DNA from: V1-33 sp964523105
GTDB lineage: Bacteria; Verrucomicrobiota; Verrucomicrobiia; Verrucomicrobiales; V1-33
Length of the DNA: 64,000 nucleotides
NCBI GenBank assembly: GCA_964523105.1
Contig: CAZFZN010000001.1
Span: forward strand, 186,001 to 250,000
Direction of reading: 5' to 3'
Below the pieces are notes generated by a model. It saw only the letters and a list, made by a program, of their open reading frames with translations, searched no databases and had not been told where the DNA came from. Shown here piece by piece: positions 36,375-44,065 of the stretch; positions within the stretch are counted from its first letter, which is position 1, and each line of letters begins with the position of its first letter. The translations under genes were made by a program, and so were the position numbers.

Positions 36375-38722
36375 GGCATTCCGTGCGTTCGTCGCCACGC
36401 CCACTCGCCGCAGAGGAGCGCCACGGCGAGCAGGAAAATCCATGGCGTATCCCAAAGCGGCTGGCTCCGCGTTTCCATCACCGGCGCCTTTTCCGCCGGC
36501 AATTCCTTCGCCCATGCATCCAATTCGTCCTTCTCCAGCACGCGCCCGCCGGTGCGGCGCGCGAGTTCCTCCAGCGCTGACCGCGACGGCACCAGCGAGG
36601 AAAACTCCGCCGCCGCCGGATCGCTCACCCATCCGGCTTCCGCGCGGCCTTCCTCTGCGCCGGCAGCATTCAGCGCTACAGCTTTCGCGCGAAATGCCGC
36701 AGCACTGCGCGGCACAAACGTCGCTTCGCTCAACCCCGGCTCATCAGCAGACGGCTGCGCGGTCAGCTTCAACGGTGCAGGCGGCGTGCCTTCGGCGAGC
36801 ATGCTTTCGATTTCCAGAGTCACCGTCGCGTTGTCCACCGGCTGCCATTGTGCATCGCGCACGCGCACCTGAAGCCGCACGGCCCCCGACGCATCGCCAG
36901 GCACTGGCTCGGCCGCGAGCGAGACGCGACCGGGGACATCGGCCACCATCCAGCGAATCAACTGCCGCCACGCGCGCTCCATGTCCTTGCGCGCGTCGGC
37001 GTTGCGCATCCCCCAGCGCCACACGTCCCCGATTGTCAGGGCCGCCGTGCGTCCCAGTCCGAACCGCTGCACCACCAGAGCGGGTGCCGCTGCGCCCTGT
37101 TCATCCAGCGCCATGGCGATCACACTCGCGCCGGGCTTCACATCGCGCACGCGGTTCATCACTTCAAACGCCGGCATCGCCGTGAGCCGCGCTTTTTCGC
37201 CGTCCTCCGTGCTGCGCAGACGCGCCCATGGTTGCAGCCAGCCTTCGCGGTCCAGTTCGTAGCGCAGCGGCACCGGAGGCTTCGCATTGCCGGCCTCCGC
37301 CTCTTTCTGGCCTGACAAATACACCGGCAGCATGTCGCCCACCGGCGTGCGCGCATACGCGCCCTCGGCGAACGATTCCATGCCGCCGAGCATCAGCATC
37401 CCGCCGCCGCGCTCGGACACGAACTTCTGCAGCAGCGTCATCTGCGCCGTGGTGAAAAACGCCGCCTCCAGGTCATCCACGATCACGGCATGCCATTTAT
37501 AAAGATCCTCCGACGTCGCCGGAAAACCGCTGCGCAACTCCACTTCGTCCTGCGTATTCAGCCGCACCAGCACCGGCTGGTCGTAGCTGCCCGCTGTCTC
37601 GCGCGACTGATCGCCGAAGCCGCGGAAGAGCGGATTGCTCGTCTCGCCGGCACGCCCGCGGAAGTCGAACTTCGGTTCGCGCCGCGCCACGCGGATGAGT
37701 CCGGTCAGCTGCACCTGCGCGTCCGCCTCCACTGCACGCTGGAGAAACTTGTATTCCCAGTTGGGCCGCCCTGACACGTAGAGAATGCGATACGGTCCCT
37801 GCCCGCGGTCGGTCACGATGAGTCGCGAATTGTTTGCTGCGGTCGCTTCCGTGCCCTCCTTTTCCAGCCGTGCCTCCATCCGGTAAAACGCAAGTCCCGT
37901 GCCCTCCGGCTTCATCTGAAACCGCACACCGCCGCTCTGCCCCGGCGACGGCGCGCTGAGTTTCTGCTCTTCGACGACCTTACCTTCACGGTCCGTCATG
38001 CGCACCACCACGGACTCGCCGGCGCAGCCAAATGCCGTGAGCGCCGCCTCCACCGTCACCGGCGCGTCCTCAAAAGCACTCTGCGTCACACTCACTTTCC
38101 CCACCGCCAGATCCCGTTCCGGTCCGCTGCCGCCGGTGACGACCGGATAGACCGGCGGCAAATCCGGCAGCGCCGCGAATTCCGCAAGATCCGTGGCGTT
38201 GCCATCGGTGAACAGCAGCACGCCCGCGAACGGACGGCCGCGAAAGCGTCCCTCCAACGTCTCCAGCGCCGCGCCCAGCGCCGACGCACGACCGTCGAAG
38301 GTCAGCGCACCGAAGTCCTCCAGCGCATGCAGCCTCGCATCGAATCCGTAGCGCCGTACATCGAACGAATCGCCCAGCGTCGCCAGCCACTGGGCGCGCG
38401 ACGCATCCAGCGTGTCGCGAAGCTGCGCCCCGCGCGAATCCTTCACATCGGCATCCGCCAGCGACATGCTCTGACTGTTGTCGGCGAGCACGGCGAACAC
38501 ATTCGCTCCCGGCCGCGCGCGCTGATCCGTCCACTGTGGCTCCAGGGCGCAGAGGCAAAGCAGAATCAGCCCCGAAAACTTCATCACCAGTCCCGGCCAT
38601 CCGCGCCGCAGCCCGCCGTTCCGCGCATAGCCGTAAAGCGAAAGCAGACCCACCACCGCGAGCCCGCCAACGGCAGCGAGCACCCACGGTCCCGGGGAAG
38701 TGAATGTCAGGGAGGCGGTCAT
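36371..38722 (-). CDS. membrane protein with VWA-like and glutamine-amidotransferase-like domains
   Basis: 783 residues. Two N-terminal membrane helices (about 13-60), a VWA-like domain with metal-site pattern LADNSQSMS (near 80) and LLFTDGNATD, a beta region, then a GATase1-like segment (ILYVSGRPNWEYKFLQRAVEAD, VSERGGGMLMLGGMESFAEGAY) and a C-terminal helix (WIFLLAVALLCGEWAWRR). Proteins of this build accompany MoxR, DUF58 and BatA in planctomycete/verrucomicrobial operons; the function is unknown, with roles in envelope complex assembly proposed. ATGA overlaps join it to the nucleotidyltransferase upstream and the C13-like gene downstream. Confidence 0.85.
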   Translation of the reverse strand: MTASLTFTSPGPWVLAAVGGLAVVGLLSLYGYARNGGLRRGWPGLVMKFSGLILLCLCALEPQWTDQRARPGANVFAVLADNSQSMSLADADVKDSRGAQLRDTLDASRAQWLATLGDSFDVRRYGFDARLHALEDFGALTFDGRASALGAALETLEGRFRGRPFAGVLLFTDGNATDLAEFAALPDLPPVYPVVTGGSGPERDLAVGKVSVTQSAFEDAPVTVEAALTAFGCAGESVVVRMTDREGKVVEEQKLSAPSPGQSGGVRFQMKPEGTGLAFYRMEARLEKEGTEATAANNSRLIVTDRGQGPYRILYVSGRPNWEYKFLQRAVEADAQVQLTGLIRVARREPKFDFRGRAGETSNPLFRGFGDQSRETAGSYDQPVLVRLNTQDEVELRSGFPATSEDLYKWHAVIVDDLEAAFFTTAQMTLLQKFVSERGGGMLMLGGMESFAEGAYARTPVGDMLPVYLSGQKEAEAGNAKPPVPLRYELDREGWLQPWARLRSTEDGEKARLTAMPAFEVMNRVRDVKPGASVIAMALDEQGAAAPALVVQRFGLGRTAALTIGDVWRWGMRNADARKDMERAWRQLIRWMVADVPGRVSLAAEPVPGDASGAVRLQVRVRDAQWQPVDNATVTLEIESMLAEGTPPAPLKLTAQPSADEPGLSEATFVPRSAAAFRAKAVALNAAGAEEGRAEAGWVSDPAAAEFSSLVPSRSALEELARRTGGRVLEKDELDAWAKELPAEKAPVMETRSQPLWDTPWIFLLAVALLCGEWAWRRTHGMP

Positions 38723-39531
38723 ACTTCGTCCTCAGTTCGGCTGATGCGAGGCAGGCAGCCGCGCACGCTGGGCGGATGGATGGTCAAATTCGGGTCATCG
38801 CCGATCCAGCCAGGATTTCCGGCCTTGTCCACAAACGCCACACCCATCGGCACATCCGGCGTAAGGTCCGCCACGCGGGTGATTTCAAAGCCCGCCTTGT
38901 CGGACATTTCGATCCAGCGGGTTTTCAATTCTATTGGGTCCAGGTTGCGGGCCTTTATTTTATCGAGCTGCCCTGGATTGATGCGCGCGAAGCGCAGCAT
39001 CATTTGCAGCAGTGAATGCGGGGAAAAACCCGGATCTTTGCCGCACGCCGCCCACACGACAGCGTGGAGAGGATAGGTCTTTTGCAGTTCTACAATGTCC
39101 ACATAATCGCGCGTCACGGAGCGGGCTGACAAGGCCAGCGCTTTATTTGTCGCCATGTCGAACAGGTGGAGCCGCCAGCCCAGCAACGGATCTCTCTGGA
39201 TCGGAAAGAACCGGTACGCGGAATCCGCCGCCCAGTCTATGTCCACCGTTTCGCCAGCCCTGCTCACCACCGCTTTGCGAAAGGTGGAGGGTTGCTTCCA
39301 ATCGTCCCGCTGCGGCTCCACCGTAAAGCCGGCCGCACGCAGGGCGGCTGCATCCGCCTCGCTGGCCCGTGTTACTTCCTCTTTGGCCTCATGGAAGATG
39401 TCGAAGTCGTGACTGAATCGCGCCGAGTCCTCCGCGGCATTGAGCACCAGTCCGCCGGCGAAGTGGCTTTCTTCACTCCGGTTTTCGGCAATGACTGCCA
39501 ACACGTCGCGCTGAAACGGGGTTAGAGGCAT
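38719..39531 (-). CDS. AbiEii-like nucleotidyltransferase
   Basis: 270 residues. HFAGGLVLN followed by RFSHDFDIFHE gives the GG...DxD active-site pattern of the AbiEii/AbiGii nucleotidyltransferase family; DMATNKALALSARSVTRDYVDIVEL matches the Lys and RD motifs further on. Relatives act as toxins of type IV-like toxin-antitoxin and phage-defence systems or are uncharacterised tRNA/protein nucleotidyltransferases. It overlaps the preceding small gene by 10 bp and the following VWA gene by 4 bp (ATGA). The segment reads somewhat more AT-rich than its neighbours. Sitting inside a MoxR/VWA operon is unusual. Confidence 0.75.
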   Translation of the reverse strand: MPLTPFQRDVLAVIAENRSEESHFAGGLVLNAAEDSARFSHDFDIFHEAKEEVTRASEADAAALRAAGFTVEPQRDDWKQPSTFRKAVVSRAGETVDIDWAADSAYRFFPIQRDPLLGWRLHLFDMATNKALALSARSVTRDYVDIVELQKTYPLHAVVWAACGKDPGFSPHSLLQMMLRFARINPGQLDKIKARNLDPIELKTRWIEMSDKAGFEITRVADLTPDVPMGVAFVDKAGNPGWIGDDPNLTIHPPSVRGCLPRISRTEDEV

Positions 39532-39779
39532 TTTTGCAGTTGTTGCGCCACACGCCAGGCTTTGTGCCCGCCGTATTCCCGCAGGTTCTCAACCACCGAA
39601 CGGACATCCATTGCGGTCTTGATTTGGAAATCGGGATGCCAGAACCAAAAGCACGACGTGTAAAATTCCCGTGCCGCAGCACGCGCCTGCTCCAGCACTT
39701 CCTCGGAGACCGTCTCTTTCAGAGGACGGGCCGGGCTGCGCGGGTGATTTCTGGGTTCCGGGAACGGAAAGGGTTTCAT
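39522..39779 (-). CDS. small protein paired with the nucleotidyltransferase (possible antitoxin)
   Basis: 85 residues: a Pro-rich start (MKPFPFPEPRNHPRSPARP), a helix (EEVLEQARAAAREFYTSC) and FWFWHPDFQIKTAMDVRSVV then ENLREYGGHKAWRVAQQL. I cannot assign a family. The aromatic segment followed by a VV..L...GG..A helix looks like the short proteins commonly coded just before AbiEii-like nucleotidyltransferases. The 10-bp overlap with the downstream gene supports a two-gene unit. The antitoxin role is inference. Confidence 0.6.
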   Translation of the reverse strand: MKPFPFPEPRNHPRSPARPLKETVSEEVLEQARAAAREFYTSCFWFWHPDFQIKTAMDVRSVVENLREYGGHKAWRVAQQLQKCL

Positions 39780-39829
39780 GAGTTCAGCTTACTGAGGATT
39801 GGCAACGCGGGGAGCGAAATTACCGCCGA

Positions 39830-42800
39830 TCATTGATCCTTGCCCAGCTGTTCATAATACCGCCGCACGTTCTCCGTGAACTGCGCAGGCACCGGGTCGC
39901 GGTCCACGGGGACGAGCGCTTTGTCGGATTCACGGCGGGCGAGTTCCTGACGGACGCGGTCGCGCACTTCCACCAGCGGTTTCACGATTTCCAACTGCAC
40001 CACGGCCCAGTCGGGTTTCTTCTCCGCCTTGCGCATGTCGAGCCGCATCTGCCGGGCGCGCTCGCGGGCCTGCGCGATGTCGTTTCGCAGATCATTTTGA
40101 TCCACGAGTTCCTCGGCCTCGCGCAGGCTGTCGGACCAGTCGGTGAATCCCTCGCCCGTGAGGGGATCGCGCACGGCGGGACGGCGGTCGCGCGGGCCGC
40201 GGGCGGTTTCGAGAAATTCCTCCGGACCGCCGCCGCGTCCGCCGTCATTGTTAGCAGCCGTCTGGCGCTGACCGGAGCGCGAAGTTGCACTTCGCCCCGG
40301 CTGACGAGCCTCACTTCCCTGCTGACCTTCCTGCTGGCCCTGCTGTTCGCCGGGTTGCTGGCCTTCGCCCTGCTGCTCACCTTCCTGCGGTTCATCTTGA
40401 GCAAGTTCCTCGTTCTGCTCGCCGGGCTGACGTTCTCCTGGCTGCCGCTCACCGGGCTGCTGTCCCTCACGCGGCTGCCCACTGCCCTGACGCTGGCCCG
40501 GCTGGCGTGAATTCGCCTGACCCTGCTGCGGCTGCTGACCTTCCTGCTCTCCCGGCTGCTGGCCCTCGCGCGGCTGACCTTCGCGCTCCTGATTCTGCGC
40601 CGTCTGCGGCTGGCCTTCACGAGGCTCGTTCTGCGACTGGCCCTCACGCGGCTCGTTCTGTGCCGTCTGAGGTTCACCTTCGCCATTGGGACACGGGCCG
40701 TTGCGCGGCTGCTGACCTTCCCGCGGCTGGCGCTGACCGCCGGCATTGGCCTGCTGATTTTGTTCGCCGGGCTGCTGGCCGCTCTGCTGCTCCATCTCGC
40801 GCTGCATGGCCTCTGCGGCCTGCTGGAGTTGCTGTTCAGCCAAACGCAGCGCCTCGGTGTCGTCGCCGAGCACGCTTTCGGCAGCCTGCTCGATGCCGTC
40901 GCGCAATCGGTTCAATCCCTCGCGGGCGCGCTCACCCGTGCGGGCGGCCTCACGATTCAGATTCTGCTGCTGGAGTTCGTTGGTCAGCCGCAGCGCGCGA
41001 CCGGCCTGCTCACGCTCCTGAAGTTCACGCAGCTGGTCGAATCCCTCACGCGACAGCCGGCCTTCGCGCACAAGTTCCTGCTGCGCTTCCTTCACGGCGT
41101 TGGCGTCGCTTTGCGAAAACTGCCGCGCGGTTTCATAAATCTGGCGCGACAGCAGCGGCTCCGACGGCTCCGCCTGTTCTGAAAGCTCCTGCGCGCGCTG
41201 CACCAGTTCGCCGGTGCGCTGTTCCTGCTGCTGAAGCTGTTCGGCGAGTTTGTCCTCCGGCGGTTCGCTGCCGAGACTCGGGGCTTGGCGCGGTTTGTCA
41301 GCCGGGTCCGGCTTGTCCGGCGAGCCTGACTCTTGGGACTGTTGTCCGCGATTCATCTCCTGCGCGATCTCCTCCTGCTTGCGCGCCAGCTCACGTGCGT
41401 CGGCGCGCATTTGGCGCAGTTCCTCTTCAAATGCTCCCGCACTTTGCTTCCGCAGTTCCTCGCGCATCTGCTCCATCTGCTCCTGCGCGCGCGTGCCGCT
41501 CGCCAGTGCCTGGCTGGGCTGCCCCTGCGACGCGGCTTCCGCGGCCTGCTGCATATTCTCTCGCGCCTGATCCAACTGCTCACGCTGCTCCGCGTTCTCC
41601 GACTGATTCTGCTGCTGCTCCATGCGCTGCTTCAATTCATCCGCATCCGCCAGCATCTGGCGCTGCTCCTCCTCCAGCCGCTTCAACTCGCGGCGCGCGG
41701 CCTCCTTCTCCTCCTCGGTCTTCGCTTCATTCAGCGCCGTCTGGAGTTCCTTGAGCTTTTCATTCACGTCGCCCTGACGCTGCGCCAGTTCCTTCAGACG
41801 GTTGATCACCTGCATCTGCTCGCGGCGCTCGGCGCTCTGCTGCGCCTGAGCCTCGCGCTGCGTTTCGTAGCGGTCTTCGTTCTTCGCCAGATCGAGCTGA
41901 TCCAACTGCTGCTGTTGCTGCTGCTCCCCCTGACTTTGTCCCTGCTGACTCTGCTGCTGCTGTTGCTGCCGATTCTGCCGCGAGACCTGAGCCTCGCGCT
42001 CTCTGAGTTTGAGCAGCGCCTGATAAGCCGCCTGCTCCGGCGCGAGTGCCGACGCGAGTTCCGGCGGCGCCTCCGTCGCTTTCTCCAGCCGCTCCAGCGC
42101 CTGCTGCATGTTCTGCAACGCGCCCTGCCACAGCGCCGCCGTGGCCGGTGAACTGCCAGCTTCACCCGCAGCCTGCTCCGCCTGGGAATGAGCGTCCTCC
42201 TGGGAATCGCGCACGACTTTGATGTCCTCGGGCTTCTTCGCGGCGTCCTGACGCTGCTGAATCTTCCACGTCGCGCTGATGATCTGCTTCTGCAGCTTCG
42301 CCAACTGCTCCGCCTGACCTCCCTGCCCCTGCTGCTGCTGTTGCTGATCCTGCTGTTGTTGCTGCTGCTGGCTTTCCATGCCTTCGCCCTGACGGAAGAT
42401 CTGCTCAAACGCCCGCACCTCCGCGAAAAACAGATCGCCCTTCGTGCGGCGCACCTTGCCGTCGGGCCCGATGTCGTCCGCCCATGTGTGCCACGCGAAC
42501 AACTGATCCGGCACCGCGCTCAGATCCTCCATGCTCAGCAGTTTCTGAAAGGCGAGCTTCTCCCTGGCCGGCACGTCCTTGCCGAATTCCACCGTCACCG
42601 ACTCGCCGCCCGGCGTGGCCACTTCCAGCCCACAGGCCACGACGCCGAAGTCATCCCACACCGTGCCATCGAATGGAATCTCCTGGAGCGCCGACGGCGT
42701 TTGGTCGCCGCGCGGCGAAGCGAGCTTCATCTCCGGCACGCGGTTCGGCACCACGTCGAAGGAGAACGGCACCGACTGCTTGCTGCGGCGGCCGTCGGCA

Positions 42801-43909
42801 TCGGTGAGCACGAGTTCGTAGCGCGCGCTCTGCGCCGGCACATGACCACGCAGCACGGCGACAGGTTTGTCCGGCGAAACTTCGAGCGCGATCTCCTTCA
42901 CCTCGGCTGCGTCCTTCGCATTCTTCCCTGGCACGAGCACTGCGGAAGCCACCGGCTTGTTCAGCGCCAGTTCCAAATCGAGTTTCGTGCCTTCCACCGC
43001 GGACGTGTGCCGCGTGTCTTCGATGCGCTTCGGCGGCAGCTTCGTGTAGTCGGGATATGTCAGGGTAATGTCGCTGCGCTCCAGTTTTGGAAACTCGAAC
43101 ACGTTCACCCTGTAACTGCGCGTGCTCCCGCCGTCCCACACCACTTTATAAGTGAACGGCGTCTGCACCTCCGGCACCGCGCCTCCATAAACCGGATCGC
43201 TCAAACTGCGCGTCAGCGGCAGCCGGCGCTCCGACTCCGCCGACTCACCGATCACCAACTCCGCCGCGGAAGGCACCGGCTCAGCAAAACGCGCGAGCAG
43301 GATGAGCGCCGTGCCTTTCTCCAACTCAGTGTCGCCGGGGGTGACTTCGACGCCGTTCTCCGCAATGCTGCGCGGCGCAGTTCCCTGCCGGGGAGCAGCA
43401 GGTGGCTGCGGCAGCAAAGCCCAAAGGCCGACGAATGCAGCGAGTGAGATGACCGGCGCAACGCGCGCCCAGCGCAGTGATGCGTCTGGCACCGCGCTCT
43501 GCCAGTCCTGTTGCGTGCTGTGGTGAATCGTCTGCGCAAAGAGATGCTCCTGCAGAAAACTGAAGTCGCCACTCTCGCCGGGCATCTGCTCCAGCGCGGT
43601 CGTCAGACGCCCATCGAGGTCGGGAAACTGCCGCTCCAGCCGCCGGGCGAGCTTGCGCACATTCGGTCTGACCTTCATTCCCGCGAAAGCTCCCTTCAAT
43701 CCCAGCAGCAGGCCGCCGGGCAGCAGGAAAAAGCGCGCCATCGCATAAGCGGAATCGGATGCCGCAGACAGCCTGTGGGACGACGGCAGCATGACCGCGG
43801 CAATGATTGCAGCGGCGGTCAGCCCGAGCGCGGCGCCCAGCCAGATGTTTCTGCGACGGCAGCGTTCGAGCGCGGGCCGGAGTCGAGCGAGAAGAGCCTT
43901 GTCAATCAT
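39830..43909 (-). CDS. DUF4175-type giant membrane/coiled-coil protein
   Basis: About 1359 residues from the ATG at 43909 (MIDKALLARLRPALERC); the frame extends upstream only through a palindromic repeat (family A) and is not believed. Two N-terminal membrane helices (about 24-75) are followed by KLARRLERQFPDLDGRL, beta-rich segments, then from about residue 500 on an extremely Gln/Glu-rich coiled coil with runs of Q, and a repeat tract of QPREGQ/QPGEQ units (about 1050-1200). The C-terminus is charged and helical (VQLEIVKPLVEVRDRVRQEL). This layout matches DUF4175 proteins of MoxR/VWA operons; function unknown. A family-I repeat fragment (40273-40295) is embedded in frame. Confidence 0.85.
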   Translation of the reverse strand: MIDKALLARLRPALERCRRRNIWLGAALGLTAAAIIAAVMLPSSHRLSAASDSAYAMARFFLLPGGLLLGLKGAFAGMKVRPNVRKLARRLERQFPDLDGRLTTALEQMPGESGDFSFLQEHLFAQTIHHSTQQDWQSAVPDASLRWARVAPVISLAAFVGLWALLPQPPAAPRQGTAPRSIAENGVEVTPGDTELEKGTALILLARFAEPVPSAAELVIGESAESERRLPLTRSLSDPVYGGAVPEVQTPFTYKVVWDGGSTRSYRVNVFEFPKLERSDITLTYPDYTKLPPKRIEDTRHTSAVEGTKLDLELALNKPVASAVLVPGKNAKDAAEVKEIALEVSPDKPVAVLRGHVPAQSARYELVLTDADGRRSKQSVPFSFDVVPNRVPEMKLASPRGDQTPSALQEIPFDGTVWDDFGVVACGLEVATPGGESVTVEFGKDVPAREKLAFQKLLSMEDLSAVPDQLFAWHTWADDIGPDGKVRRTKGDLFFAEVRAFEQIFRQGEGMESQQQQQQQDQQQQQQGQGGQAEQLAKLQKQIISATWKIQQRQDAAKKPEDIKVVRDSQEDAHSQAEQAAGEAGSSPATAALWQGALQNMQQALERLEKATEAPPELASALAPEQAAYQALLKLREREAQVSRQNRQQQQQQSQQGQSQGEQQQQQQLDQLDLAKNEDRYETQREAQAQQSAERREQMQVINRLKELAQRQGDVNEKLKELQTALNEAKTEEEKEAARRELKRLEEEQRQMLADADELKQRMEQQQNQSENAEQREQLDQARENMQQAAEAASQGQPSQALASGTRAQEQMEQMREELRKQSAGAFEEELRQMRADARELARKQEEIAQEMNRGQQSQESGSPDKPDPADKPRQAPSLGSEPPEDKLAEQLQQQEQRTGELVQRAQELSEQAEPSEPLLSRQIYETARQFSQSDANAVKEAQQELVREGRLSREGFDQLRELQEREQAGRALRLTNELQQQNLNREAARTGERAREGLNRLRDGIEQAAESVLGDDTEALRLAEQQLQQAAEAMQREMEQQSGQQPGEQNQQANAGGQRQPREGQQPRNGPCPNGEGEPQTAQNEPREGQSQNEPREGQPQTAQNQEREGQPREGQQPGEQEGQQPQQGQANSRQPGQRQGSGQPREGQQPGERQPGERQPGEQNEELAQDEPQEGEQQGEGQQPGEQQGQQEGQQGSEARQPGRSATSRSGQRQTAANNDGGRGGGPEEFLETARGPRDRRPAVRDPLTGEGFTDWSDSLREAEELVDQNDLRNDIAQARERARQMRLDMRKAEKKPDWAVVQLEIVKPLVEVRDRVRQELARRESDKALVPVDRDPVPAQFTENVRRYYEQLGKDQ
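40273..40295. repeat. palindromic repeat family I, copy inside the DUF4175 gene
   Basis: Exact 23-bp inverse match to 777-799. It codes the Arg/Ser-rich segment ARQPGRSATSRSG in the host protein, unlike the Gln/Glu-rich sequence on both sides. Confidence 0.7.
40300..40760 (-). repeat. degenerate tandem repeat coding Gln/Gly/Glu/Pro-rich units
   Basis: Units of the kind REGQQP, GEQEGQQP, GERQPGE and EPREGQ recur about twenty times in the DUF4175 protein, with matching short DNA repeats. The tract is a flexible, disordered, highly polar region between coiled coil and C-terminal domain. Confidence 0.75.
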
Positions 43910-43935
43910 AGCGATGGGCGCTGGAGGTTTGAGTG

Positions 43936-44047
43936 GTAGCACAGGCTTCCAGCCTGTGTGGAGTTTGCGCGGGCTTCCAGCCTGCGGAGGCGGGCCGGCA
44001 GGCTGGAAGCCCGCGGGCACGCCCCACAGGCTGGAAGCCTGTGCTAC
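43936..44047. repeat. palindromic intergenic repeat, family A
   Basis: Perfect 23-bp inverted arms (43936-43958 and 44025-44047, core CACAGGCTTCCAGCCTGTG) enclose a second perfect 17-bp inverted pair (about 43969-43985 and 43998-44014) with the related core GGGCTTCCAGCC. The 112-bp element fills the gap between the BatA-like and DUF4175 genes. Confidence 0.88.
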
Positions 44048-44065
44048 AGATTCGAAATGGTGAAG

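Noticed and set aside
36375..36632. Upstream part of the C13-like frame as coding
   Set aside because: It lies fully inside the VWA gene in another frame; the ATGA overlap at 36374 is the better start.
41900..42400. CTG/CAG-rich repeats as a separate tandem element
   Set aside because: They are simply Gln codons of the coiled-coil region of the DUF4175 protein.
43910..44020. N-terminal part of the DUF4175 frame upstream of 43909 as coding
   Set aside because: It is coded entirely by the family A palindrome and gap sequence; the ATG at 43909 gives the expected membrane-helix start.
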